A stretch of 58,697 nucleotides of DNA from Corallococcus sp. CA053C (GTDB lineage: Bacteria; Myxococcota; Myxococcia; Myxococcales; Myxococcaceae), in the NCBI RefSeq assembly GCF_003611675.1, contig NZ_RAWA01000015.1:1-58697 (forward strand). The letters are read 5' to 3'. The notes under the pieces are model-generated. The model saw nothing but the letters and a program-made list of their open reading frames with translations. It made no database searches and was not told the origin of the DNA. Shown here piece by piece: positions 24,234 through 32,385 of this stretch. Position 1 is the first letter of the stretch, and the number at the start of each line of letters is the position of its first letter. The position numbers and the translations under genes are program-made.

Positions 24234-25046
24234 ATGCGGACACGTCTGGTTCTGGCGGCCCTGGTTGCCCTGTCCACGGGTTGCGTCTCGCAGGGCAAGT
24301 TCAACGAGAAGGCCCTGGAGGCGGAAGGGCTGACGAAGAACCTCACGGACGAGAAGGCGGCCCGCGCGGCCGCCGAGGCGAAGATCAAGGCGCTGGAGGA
24401 GCAGCAGGCCGCGCTCAACCAGGAGAAGGCCGCGCTGGAGACGCGCCTCAACGCGTCCGAGAGCCGCCTCACCGGCGCCGCGGCCGAGCGCCGCGCCCTG
24501 GAGGAGAAGAACGCGCAGCTGACCGCGCTCAACGACGAGCTGGCGCGCAACTCCAAGAAGCTCGCGCAGGCGAAGGAGGAGCTGGAGAAGAAGAGCGCCG
24601 AGTACGAGAGCCTGGCCCAGAGCCTCAAGCAGGAGATCTCCGACGGCAAGATTGAGCTGTCGGAGATGAAGGGCCGGATGACCGTGCAGCTGAAGGACAA
24701 GATCCTCTTCGCGTCCGGCTCCGCGCGCGTGGGCAAGGAAGGCCAGGAGGCGCTCGTGAAGATCGCCGACGCGCTCAAGACGGTGCGCGGCCGCATCATC
24801 CGCGTGGAGGGGCACACGGACGACGTGCCCACGGGGGGCGGACAGTTCCCCAGCAACTGGGAGCTGAGCCTGGCGCGCGCGATGGCGGTGGTGCACTCGC
24901 TGCAGGATTCGGGCGTGGATCCGACGTCGCTGTCGGCGGCGGGTTACGGGCAGTATCAGCCCATCGTCGCGAACGACACGCCGGAGCACAAGAGCCAGAA
25001 CCGGCGCATTGAAATCGTGCTCGCGCCGGGACTCGGAGGGCGCTAG
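24234..25046 (+). CDS. OmpA-family lipoprotein with coiled-coil linker
   Basis: A 270-residue outer-membrane lipoprotein. Signal peptide with lipobox LSTGC; the start ATG has AGGAGGA 12 nt before it, whereas the longer frame begins with a TTG overlapping that site. Residues about 30-135 are a long charged coiled coil (EKAALETRLNASESRL, EEKNAQLTALNDELARN). Residues about 145-265 are an OmpA/MotB-type peptidoglycan-binding domain: ILFASGSARV, VEGHTDDVPT, NWELSLARAMAVV, LSAAGYGQYQP and SQNRRIEIVL. It likely ties the outer membrane to the wall. The TonB-receptor gene follows after 30 bp with a structured junction. Confidence 0.92.
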   Translation: MRTRLVLAALVALSTGCVSQGKFNEKALEAEGLTKNLTDEKAARAAAEAKIKALEEQQAALNQEKAALETRLNASESRLTGAAAERRALEEKNAQLTALNDELARNSKKLAQAKEELEKKSAEYESLAQSLKQEISDGKIELSEMKGRMTVQLKDKILFASGSARVGKEGQEALVKIADALKTVRGRIIRVEGHTDDVPTGGGQFPSNWELSLARAMAVVHSLQDSGVDPTSLSAAGYGQYQPIVANDTPEHKSQNRRIEIVLAPGLGGR

Positions 25047-25076
25047 GAGGTTGCGCGGGAGACCCGCGCACCCTTC
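25045..25076 (+). promoter_or_regulatory. hairpin-bridged ribosome binding site for TonB receptor
   Basis: AGGAGG (25045-25050) is followed by a perfect stem TGCGCGGG/CCCGCGCA (25052-25059 and 25063-25070, loop AGA) and then CCCTTC and the ATG at 25077. Linear spacing from the Shine-Dalgarno is 26 nt, too long; with the hairpin folded out only T plus CCCTTC remain, a spacing of 7 nt. The folded form thus gives a normal ribosome site. Confidence 0.55.
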
Positions 25077-27695
25077 ATGAAAACGCTCGCTTGCGTCGTC
25101 TGTCTATTGCTTGCGACCGGGGCTGCCGCTCAGGCCCCGGACGCAGGTGTTTCCGCTGGCGATGCCGGCGCCCCCACCGGCGTGCTGACGAAGCCGCCCG
25201 CGCTCCTGCGCCAGGTCGAAGCGACCTACCCGCCGGACGCCGCCGCCCAGCAGCTCGAGGGCACGGTGGTGATGTTCATCGACATCTCGGAGACGGGCGC
25301 CGTCACGAATGTCGAGGTCACCCAGCCCGCCGGCCACGGCTTCGACGAGGCCGCGGTCGCCGCCGTGAAGCAGTTCCAGTTCGAGCCCGCGGAGGTGGAC
25401 AACGTCCCCGCGCCGGTGCGCATCCAGTACGCCTACCAGTTCGTCTTCCGCGCGCCGGAGGCGCCCCCTGAAGTCGCCACCGACGGCGGCGTCGCCGAGC
25501 CGCAGGGTCCGGTGAACTTCAGCGGCAGGGCGCTGGAGCGCGGCACGCGCAAGCCGCTCGTGGGCGCGGAGGTGGTGCTGACGGAGCTGGATCGCTCCAC
25601 CGTGACGGACAGCGAGGGCCGCTTCTCCTTCCGGGGCGTCCCGGTGGGCACGCACCCCGTCGTGGTGGTGATGGGCAGCTACGACCGCTTCCGCACGCAG
25701 GAGACCATCGCGGAAGGGCAGGAGACACAGGCCACGTACTACGTGCAGCGGCGCATCTTCAGCCCCTACGAGACGGTGGTGCGGAGCGACCGCGAGCGCA
25801 AGGAGGTGACGCGCACCACCATCCAGGTGGCGGAGGTGCAGCGCATCCCGGGTACGCAGGGTGACACGCTCAAGGTGGTGCAGAACCTGCCGGGCGTGGC
25901 GCGGCCCGCGTTCAACGGCGGCGCGCTGGTCATCCGTGGCACCAGCCCCCAGGAGTCCGGCGTCTTCCTGGACGGCCTGCGCATCCCCATCCTGTATCAC
26001 TTCGGTGGGCTCACCTCCGTGTACAACTCGGAGCTGCTGGAGGCGGTGGACTACCTGCCCGGCAACTTCTCCGCGTACTACGGCGACATCACCGGCGGCG
26101 TCATCAACGTGCGCAGCCGAGAGCCGCGCACGGACCGCCTGCACGCCACGGTGGGCATCAGCCTCATCGAATCCAACGCGGTGGTGGAGGGCCCCATCAC
26201 GGACACGCTGAGCTTCGCGATCGGCGGCCGGCGCTCGTACATCGACGTGGTGTTGAGGGCGGCGCCCATCGACGACGACAGCCTCCAGGTGGCGCCGCGC
26301 TACTACGACGCGCAGGCGAAGCTGGTGTGGAAGCCGAACAAGCGTCACACCTTCACGCTGCAGGGGCTCACGTCGCGCGACCGGCTGGCGCTGTTGTTGG
26401 ACCAACCGGCGGACAACGACCCGTCCGTCAACGGCGGCCTGGACGTGACGACGGGCTTCAACCAGCTGCGTCTGCGCCACCAGTACCGCGAGGGCAAGCT
26501 GACGCTGGACACGCACGCGCTCATCGGCAACACGCTGCTGGACTTCTCCATTGGCGAGCGCGGCCTGCGCATCGCGTCCACGGACCTGTTCCTGCGGCCG
26601 ACGATTGAGTACGCGTTCAACGACGCGGTGACGGTGGCGGGTGGCCTGGACGTGGTGGCGAACCTGGCGAAGGTGCGCGCGAGCATCCAGCAGCCGCCGC
26701 GCGAGGGTGAGCCGCCGACGCCGCTCGTGGCGGAGGACCTCATCAACATCGACGGGGCGTTCACCCAGTACTACCCGTCCGCCTGGGCGGAGGTGCGGTG
26801 GCGGCCGGTGAAGGACCTGCTGGTGGTGCCGGGCATCCGCACGGAGAGCTACATCTTCACCGAGCAGCAGGAGGTGAAGCGCACGGTGAACCCGCGGCTG
26901 GCGGTGCGCTACGCGCTCACGGAGACGCTGACGTTGAAGGGCGGCGCGGGCGTCTACCACAGCCCGCCGATTCAAGATGAGCCGTCCCCGGGGTTCGGCA
27001 ATCCGGACCTGGGGGCGAAGCGGTCGCTCCAGTTCAGCGTGGGCGCGGAGTGGCAGGCGCGGCCCGAGTGGTTCGTGGGCAGCGAGGTCTTCTACAACGA
27101 CCTGGACGACCTCATCGTGCGCTCGAACGCGCGCATCGAGCGCGACGGCGAGTCGGTGCCGGAGGTGCTGAAGAACGGCGGCGTGGGGCGCATCTACGGC
27201 TTCGAGTTGCTGGTGCGCCGGGCGTTGACGGACCGGCTGTTCGGCTGGATTTCGTACACGCTCAGCCGCAGCGAGCGTCAGGACGCGCCGGACGCGCGCT
27301 GGCGCCTGTTCGACAACGACCAGACGCACGTGCTGACGACCATCGCCAGCTACAAGCTGCCGAAAGGCTGGGAGGTGGGCGCGCGGTTCCGCTTCGCGTC
27401 CGGCAACCCGACGACGCCGGTGCAGGGCGCGAAGCGCGACGACACGACGGACGTGTTCATCCCGTACTACGGCCCCACCAATTCGCAGCGGCTGCCGTCG
27501 TTCAACCAGTTGGACATCCGCGTGGACAAGAACTTCATCTTCGACACGTGGAACCTGGACGTCTACCTGGACCTGACGAACGCCTACAACAACCAGTCCG
27601 TCGAAGGCGTGGCCTACAACTACAACTACACCCAGCGCGAGTTCTTCAAGGGCCTGCCCATCCTGCCCATCCTCGGCGCCAAGGGGAGCTTCTGA
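25077..27695 (+). CDS. TonB-dependent receptor fused to a TonB C-terminal domain
   Basis: An 872-residue outer-membrane protein with a signal peptide (MKTLACVVCLLLATGAAAQA). Residues about 40-130 are a TonB C-terminal domain (VEATYPPDAAAQQLEGTVVM, then FDEAAVAAVKQFQFEPA), the part of TonB that normally touches receptors. Residues about 150-230 are a carboxypeptidase-regulatory-like beta domain (SGRALERGTRKPLVGAEVVL). Then comes the plug (TLKVVQNLPGVARPAF, LVIRGTSPQESGVFLDG, GDITGGVINVRSR) and a beta-barrel ending in Phe. The fusion of a transducer domain to its receptor type is the odd point. Substrate unknown. No direct Shine-Dalgarno at normal distance; see the hairpin. Confidence 0.92.
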   Translation: MKTLACVVCLLLATGAAAQAPDAGVSAGDAGAPTGVLTKPPALLRQVEATYPPDAAAQQLEGTVVMFIDISETGAVTNVEVTQPAGHGFDEAAVAAVKQFQFEPAEVDNVPAPVRIQYAYQFVFRAPEAPPEVATDGGVAEPQGPVNFSGRALERGTRKPLVGAEVVLTELDRSTVTDSEGRFSFRGVPVGTHPVVVVMGSYDRFRTQETIAEGQETQATYYVQRRIFSPYETVVRSDRERKEVTRTTIQVAEVQRIPGTQGDTLKVVQNLPGVARPAFNGGALVIRGTSPQESGVFLDGLRIPILYHFGGLTSVYNSELLEAVDYLPGNFSAYYGDITGGVINVRSREPRTDRLHATVGISLIESNAVVEGPITDTLSFAIGGRRSYIDVVLRAAPIDDDSLQVAPRYYDAQAKLVWKPNKRHTFTLQGLTSRDRLALLLDQPADNDPSVNGGLDVTTGFNQLRLRHQYREGKLTLDTHALIGNTLLDFSIGERGLRIASTDLFLRPTIEYAFNDAVTVAGGLDVVANLAKVRASIQQPPREGEPPTPLVAEDLINIDGAFTQYYPSAWAEVRWRPVKDLLVVPGIRTESYIFTEQQEVKRTVNPRLAVRYALTETLTLKGGAGVYHSPPIQDEPSPGFGNPDLGAKRSLQFSVGAEWQARPEWFVGSEVFYNDLDDLIVRSNARIERDGESVPEVLKNGGVGRIYGFELLVRRALTDRLFGWISYTLSRSERQDAPDARWRLFDNDQTHVLTTIASYKLPKGWEVGARFRFASGNPTTPVQGAKRDDTTDVFIPYYGPTNSQRLPSFNQLDIRVDKNFIFDTWNLDVYLDLTNAYNNQSVEGVAYNYNYTQREFFKGLPILPILGAKGSF

Positions 27696-27699
27696 CGCC

Positions 27700-28587
27700 A
27701 TGCGCACTCCCGTCCTGTTGTCCGCCGCCCTGCTGGTGTTGAGCGCGTGCGGTCCCGACTTCGAGTTGCCGAGTGAGATCCGCCGCGTGCGCGTGCTGGC
27801 CATCAAGGCGGAGCCCGCGGAGCTGGCGTTGGACCCCAACGCGTCCACGCTGCCGCCGCCAGTGACGTTCAACGCGCTGGCGGTGACGCCGGACGCGCGG
27901 CCGGTGACGGTGACGTACGCGCTGTGCCGTCCGGACGTGAACCCCTACGGGGACACGGGCTGTCCGGGGGGCAACGGGGTGGCGTTGCAGAACGGGGTGC
28001 TGTCCCTGAGCGACCCGGCGGTGCAGGCGCTGCTCATCGCGTCGTTCCAGGCGGCGACGGGGAGCACGGGCGGAGGCACCGGGGGCGGGTTCGACTTCAA
28101 CGACCCGGCGGTGCGCGAGGTGCTGGCGGCGGGGCTGCCGTTGTTCGTGGGGTATGAGGCGACGGACGGCAGCGGGACGCCGGAGGGAGTGGAGCGCGGC
28201 GTGCGGCGCATCACGTTGCGCTCGACGGAGACGCCCAACGTGAACCCGGTGATGCAGGACGTGCTGTGGAACGACGCGCCGCTGGTGGGGCCGTTGCCGC
28301 TGGACACGGAGGTGACGTTCACGCCGGTGCTCGCGGAGGGCAGCGCGGAGGTCTACCCGACGGCGGACGGGACGAGGACGGAGCAGGTCTTCTACAGCTG
28401 GTTCGCGACGGGGGAGGGCGAGGTGAACTCGTTCCGCTCACTGGAGCCGGTGGACGGCAAGCCCGGCGATCCGACGACGACCTACCAGACGCCCAAGGCG
28501 GCGGAGCGAATCACCCTCTGGGTGGTGGCCCGCGACGGCCGCGGCGGCGTGGACTGGGCCATCCGCACGGTGGACGTGGGGCCCTGA
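27700..28587 (+). CDS. lipoprotein following TonB receptor
   Basis: A 295-residue lipoprotein with signal peptide and lipobox LSAC (MRTPVLLSAALLVLSAC). The mature part is beta-rich: RRVRVLAIKAEPAEL, FNALAVTPDARPVTVTYALC, and a Gly-rich insert TGSTGGGTGGGFDF, ending in ITLWVVARDGRGGVDW. The pattern suggests Ig-like domains. It begins 4 bp after the TonB-receptor stop, with its ribosome site in that gene, so it is probably a surface or periplasmic partner of the receptor, perhaps capturing its substrate. Family not recognised beyond lipoprotein. Confidence 0.8.
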   Translation: MRTPVLLSAALLVLSACGPDFELPSEIRRVRVLAIKAEPAELALDPNASTLPPPVTFNALAVTPDARPVTVTYALCRPDVNPYGDTGCPGGNGVALQNGVLSLSDPAVQALLIASFQAATGSTGGGTGGGFDFNDPAVREVLAAGLPLFVGYEATDGSGTPEGVERGVRRITLRSTETPNVNPVMQDVLWNDAPLVGPLPLDTEVTFTPVLAEGSAEVYPTADGTRTEQVFYSWFATGEGEVNSFRSLEPVDGKPGDPTTTYQTPKAAERITLWVVARDGRGGVDWAIRTVDVGP

Positions 28588-29309
28588 GGCCCGCTGTCAT
28601 CACGGCGGTGTGCGTGTGCCTGTGGGGGTGCGCGTCTCCGCCGCCTCCTGGCGTCATGCGCTTCGATCCGCTGCGGATGCCCGCCCGGCTGGAAGGCCCG
28701 ATGCCGGGCACACCGCTGTTCGATACCGCCTGGGATGCGCTGCTCGCGGCCTGTCCCCTCATCCTGGCCCAGCCCAACGCCTCGGCGGGAAACGCGGGGG
28801 CCACGAGCTTCGATGTGCGGTGGCGCATGTCGAAGGAGTATTGCGCGTGGCTGTACTACGTCCCGGATGAACGGTACGCGCTGAGCAAGCTGGTGGAGAG
28901 CTCGGACCCCACGCGGAACGGCTTCGAGCAGGGCTGCCGGGCACCCGCGTTCGTCGAGGACTCGCGCTATCCACCCGACAGCCTCAAGTACCTCTACTTC
29001 CTCCACAACCACCCCGCGACTCCCACCAACCTCTCCGAGCGTGACATCGCCGCGCTGGCGAAGATGGCGCGGATTCATGGCGGGTACATCGAGACGAAAG
29101 CGGGTCGACTTCCGATTGGGGTCATCGCCTTCTATTCAAACTCCTCCGCCGCGAGCCCCACCTCCTGTGACGGCTTCTACGAATACACCTACGGTGGCGC
29201 GGAGGTGGTGCGGTGGACGCCCGACGAAGAGGGGCACTGGCAACGAACGCGAGCCGGTACGGTCACCTGGACGAGCGGCACGGAGTTCCGCTTCGTTCCG
29301 ACACGCTAG
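28584..29309 (+). CDS. lipoprotein with RadC/JAB-type metalloprotease motif
   Basis: No ATG fits. Starting at a CTG that overlaps the previous stop (CTGA) gives MRPAVITAVCVCLWGC, a well-formed lipoprotein signal with a cysteine at 16; the nearest GTG (28608) would leave only eight residues before that cysteine. Residues 141-154 read HNHPATPTNLSERD, that is HxHP-x6-S-x2-D, the same spacing as in RadC/JAB metal sites, where two His and the Asp bind zinc. Tox-JAB domains are known in polymorphic toxins. The C-terminal half has FDVRWRMSKEYCAWLYY and a beta-rich end. Proposed as an exported peptidase-like effector; start and role are inferred. Confidence 0.65.
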   Translation: MRPAVITAVCVCLWGCASPPPPGVMRFDPLRMPARLEGPMPGTPLFDTAWDALLAACPLILAQPNASAGNAGATSFDVRWRMSKEYCAWLYYVPDERYALSKLVESSDPTRNGFEQGCRAPAFVEDSRYPPDSLKYLYFLHNHPATPTNLSERDIAALAKMARIHGGYIETKAGRLPIGVIAFYSNSSAASPTSCDGFYEYTYGGAEVVRWTPDEEGHWQRTRAGTVTWTSGTEFRFVPTR

Positions 29310-29345
29310 CCTGGAGGTTCGCGGATGCCGCGACAGGGAGACGCC

Positions 29346-29873
29346 ATGCACTTGAGACATCTTGCAGTGGCAGGAGGCGTGTGGCTCTTCGCGAGTTGTG
29401 TGCGCTCGCAGAGCGCTCTGCCCGCATCCTGGGAAGGGGACCGGAGCATCGTGTTCCCGCCGTTCTACGCGCAGTCCGCGCTTCAGGTTGGAGCCGAGGC
29501 GAAGGTGTATGCGTTGGATGGCAGGCTGCTCCAGGCCGTCCGGGCGGCCATGGATGACTTCATTCCTCCTGGGAGCCGCGAAGAGCGGCCTTGCTGGGGG
29601 AAGCCGGAGTCGTACCGCTCCCGTGTCATCCGCGAAGGCGACATCTTCTTCATCCTGATCCACGAGGATCCGGATGCCTGCGGAGCGCAGTACGTCGGCG
29701 TGGATACCGGTGCCCGCTATGCCGTCAGCATCGACGGCCGGATTCTTCGTCGCAGCGTAGGGGCGGAGCCTGATGCAATTCAGGTCCCAGAACCAGTTGA
29801 TGCCGGGATCCCTGGGGCGGAAAGGATGCTGGAGCCCGAGTCCCATCTTCAGGTGGATGGAGGAACCCTCTGA
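29346..29873 (+). CDS. small lipoprotein after the JAB-like gene
   Basis: A 175-residue protein with lipobox FASC (MHLRHLAVAGGVWLFASC). The ATG at 29346 was chosen because it starts the signal peptide; GGGAGA lies just before. The mature part has EAKVYALDGRLLQAVRAAMD, then SRVIREGDIFFILIHEDPDA and YAVSIDGRILRRS, a compact alpha/beta pattern. Family not recognised. It lies 36 bp after the JAB-like lipoprotein and could be its partner or neutralising protein in the envelope; this rests on position only. Convergent with the next gene, 14 bp apart. Confidence 0.6.
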   Translation: MHLRHLAVAGGVWLFASCVRSQSALPASWEGDRSIVFPPFYAQSALQVGAEAKVYALDGRLLQAVRAAMDDFIPPGSREERPCWGKPESYRSRVIREGDIFFILIHEDPDACGAQYVGVDTGARYAVSIDGRILRRSVGAEPDAIQVPEPVDAGIPGAERMLEPESHLQVDGGTL

Positions 29874-29887
29874 GGCCTGGTATCCCT

Positions 29888-30457
29888 TCAAGGGACGCTG
29901 GTGGGCTCGCTGTCGAAGAGCGCGTCGAACAGGGTGGTTTGGGGGGGACGCGTCCACTCCACGACGACCGGCACTGGAGTGGCCGCCACTTCTCGAGGCA
30001 GCTCGCTGACGTTGTAGCGGGCTTTCAGCTCCTGGGCGATGAGGCGTGCCGTCCCCGTCATGGCTTCAGGCAGTGGGTCCAGGTGCAGCTGGGCCTTGCT
30101 CCGCTTGCGTCCCTGGTATTCGAACGAGATGCCATACACGGTGAAGACAGGCGCCAGGATGCTCATGCAGCCCACGACCGCCCAGGGAATGGGCGGCATC
30201 GGAATGCCCTTCGCGGGATAGGCGACGCAGCGGAAGCTGACCCGAGTCGGTCCGGTGCCATCGCCCAGGGTGAAGCCTGGAAGCAGCGTGTCCAGGTGCT
30301 CAAGGAATCCGTGCCACTGCGGGAGGTCTTGTATCGCCTCGTCCCAGCGCTTGAAGAGACGTACATACTCCGGGCTGGTTTCGTCCGAGTCTCCTGGTCC
30401 TGGCGCTGGCCAGAAGTGTCTGGCGATGGCCAGCAATTCTGCCGTGCTTGGGAGCAT
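29888..30457 (-). CDS. cytoplasmic protein paired with lipoprotein (immunity-like)
   Basis: A 189-residue soluble protein starting at ATG 17 bp past the stop of the upstream lipoprotein, with GGAG about 10 nt before it; a longer GTG start would overlap that gene. Recognisable runs are PEYVRLFKRWDEAIQDLPQW, RVSFRCVAYPAKGIPMPPI, PVFTVYGISFEYQGRKRS and the end TLFDALFDSEPTSVP. No signal peptide, no enzyme motif. The feel is of the soluble immunity-type proteins found in myxobacterial toxin loci, but I cannot name a family. Confidence 0.6.
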   Translation of the reverse strand: MLPSTAELLAIARHFWPAPGPGDSDETSPEYVRLFKRWDEAIQDLPQWHGFLEHLDTLLPGFTLGDGTGPTRVSFRCVAYPAKGIPMPPIPWAVVGCMSILAPVFTVYGISFEYQGRKRSKAQLHLDPLPEAMTGTARLIAQELKARYNVSELPREVAATPVPVVVEWTRPPQTTLFDALFDSEPTSVP

Positions 30458-30474
30458 GCCCGAGGACTCCGATA

Positions 30475-30966
30475 TCAAAGGGTAAAGGCACCAAACTGCA
30501 CCGGAAACGACTTCGCATGACACCGGACCGGGACCTTGGCGCCAACAATGGACGCCGGTACGGTCGTCCGCAGCGTTGCCTTCAGCGACTCGCAGAGCAT
30601 CCCAAGTGGGGACTCCAGTGTGGCGGCCCCGAAAATGGAATGTGTGGCTTCGTTGATGCGATCCGCAGCAATGCGCTGGGCGAGTGAAGCGGAAACAGGG
30701 CCCTCCTGGGTGTGAAGAGGCGTTTCAACGCCGAACTTGCACACGATGGATTCACCGGTGTTGTCACGAGAAATCCGGATGTGGATGCAGGCAGCCTGCC
30801 AGCCGCCGACTTCACCCGGCGGCGTCTCGACGATGGTCACGAAGCGGATCTGCCGGGGCTCAATCCGCCCCGTGACGAAGGTCCTGTCCGTGGGTCCGAC
30901 ACACGCCGCCGACAGCGTCAGCGCGGCGCCCGCTGCGAGCCAGCGCCGTGCTGTCGGCCCACCCAT
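30475..30966 (-). CDS. small cysteine-containing lipoprotein
   Basis: A 163-residue lipoprotein with lipobox SAAC (RRWLAAGAALTLSAAC). The mature part is RIEPRQIRFVTIVETPPGE, ACIHIRISRDNTGESIVC and LRTTVPASIVGAKVPVRC, with several cysteines that may form disulfides. It lies just before the soluble gene at 29888-30457 in one operon. The order lipoprotein then cytoplasmic protein resembles SitA/SitI lipoprotein toxin and immunity pairs of M. xanthus, but no sequence match is claimed. It also starts only 3 bp after the Hsp70-like gene on the same strand. Confidence 0.65.
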   Translation of the reverse strand: MGGPTARRWLAAGAALTLSAACVGPTDRTFVTGRIEPRQIRFVTIVETPPGEVGGWQAACIHIRISRDNTGESIVCKFGVETPLHTQEGPVSASLAQRIAADRINEATHSIFGAATLESPLGMLCESLKATLRTTVPASIVGAKVPVRCHAKSFPVQFGAFTL

Positions 30967-30969
30967 GCT

Positions 30970-32226
30970 TCACCCCGCGAGCCACGAAGAGGCGCGTCCC
31001 AGGCCCTCCGCCACGGAGGTGAACGCATCCGCGGTGCGCACGCGGTCCTCACCGAAGCGCTTCACGTACAACTCCCGCACGGCGGGAATCTGGGACGAAC
31101 CACCCGTGAGGAACACGGCGTCAATGTCCCTGGCCTCCGGGTGCTTCGCCAACAGCCCTTCGGTGCACTGCTCGAGTTCATCCAGCAACGTGCGGCTCGC
31201 CGTGTCGAACTCCGCGCGCGTGATGGGCTCGTGGAGCTGGATGCGCCCCTCCTCGAAGTCGATGGTCGCCACGTCCGCGCTCGACAGGCGCACCTTCGCC
31301 GCTTCGATGGACCGGAACAGCCGATAGCCCAGGTTGTCCATCACCAGGTCGTAGAGCGCTTGAATCTCCGCCGGACGGTCGCTCGTGTCGAGCATCACCT
31401 CCAGCAGCTCCTGCGTGGACTTCTCCCGGATGAACGACATCTCGTGCCAGTTCAACAGCTTCGCCAGCACGTGCTGCGGAATCGGCAGCCGCTTGTGGCT
31501 GAAGCCCTTCACCTTGTAGGTGGACCCCGCCCCGAAGCGCGGCAGCAGCTTGTGCCGCATGATCTCCGCGTCGAACCGGTCACCACCGATGCGCACGCCC
31601 GTGGACCCCACCACGTCCGGCCTGCGGTCCAGGTTCCCCCGCCGCGACGGCCCCAGTTTCATCAACGTCAGGTCCGTCGTACCGGCGCCGAAGTCCGCCA
31701 CCAGCACCAGCTCGTCCCGCGTCAGCCGCGCCTCGTACGCGAGCGCCGCCGCGATGGGCTCGATGAGGAACTGCACGTGCGTGAAGCCCGCGAGCTCCGC
31801 CGCCTTGCGCAGCCTCTTCTCCGCCAGTGCGTCCGCATCCGGATCCGGGGTGAACACCGCCGGCCGTCCCAGCACCACCGCATCCGGCGGCTCGCCCAGG
31901 TGCGCCCCGGCCGACTCGCGCACGCGGCGCAGCAGGATGGCGACCAGGTCCTCGATGGTGAACGTGCGCCCCTTCACCTGCGTCGCCCGGAAGGACGTGC
32001 TGTGCAGGAAGGACTTCACGGACTGGATGAACCGCCCGTTGTTGTCATCCAGGTACCTGTTGATGGCATCCGCACCCGCGAAGATCTCCTTCTCGTCCTC
32101 CGCGAAGAAGAGCACGGAGCGGAAGAGCCGCGGCTCCGGCGTGTGGGGCTGCAGGGGCAGCACGGTGCCATCCGGCAGGGCCAGGGCGGTGTTGCTGGTT
32201 CCGAAGTCGAGTCCGCAGGCGCGCAT
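30970..32226 (-). CDS. Hsp70-family protein (YegD-like)
   Basis: A 418-residue actin-fold ATPase. Phosphate 1 loop: ACGLDFGTSNTALALP at residues 3-18; phosphate 2: LVADFGAGTTDLTLMKLG; adenosine region: FLTGGSSQIPAVREL. At 418 residues it has only the nucleotide-binding part and short extras, without the DnaK substrate-binding domain (DnaK is about 640). This matches the YegD type of putative chaperone. ATG at 32226 chosen by the fit of the N-terminal strand; AAGGGG lies upstream. It may be co-transcribed with the two small genes downstream. Confidence 0.85.
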   Translation of the reverse strand: MRACGLDFGTSNTALALPDGTVLPLQPHTPEPRLFRSVLFFAEDEKEIFAGADAINRYLDDNNGRFIQSVKSFLHSTSFRATQVKGRTFTIEDLVAILLRRVRESAGAHLGEPPDAVVLGRPAVFTPDPDADALAEKRLRKAAELAGFTHVQFLIEPIAAALAYEARLTRDELVLVADFGAGTTDLTLMKLGPSRRGNLDRRPDVVGSTGVRIGGDRFDAEIMRHKLLPRFGAGSTYKVKGFSHKRLPIPQHVLAKLLNWHEMSFIREKSTQELLEVMLDTSDRPAEIQALYDLVMDNLGYRLFRSIEAAKVRLSSADVATIDFEEGRIQLHEPITRAEFDTASRTLLDELEQCTEGLLAKHPEARDIDAVFLTGGSSQIPAVRELYVKRFGEDRVRTADAFTSVAEGLGRASSWLAG

Positions 32227-32385
32227 GGGGGGGCGCCCCTTATCGCCATTCCTCCGGGCGCGGTAGCCCCAAAGTGACTGCCCGCCGCACGGAAGGCAGG
32301 TCACCAGGCGCTCACGCCCCCCTGGCTTGGTTCCCCACGGGCGCTCGCCATCTTTCCCGTGTCTTCCCTTCGACAGGAGAACCCC

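Noticed and set aside
25104-27872. A 922-codon frame antisense to the TonB receptor
   Set aside because: Shadow of the receptor gene; composition is not protein-like and no motifs appear.
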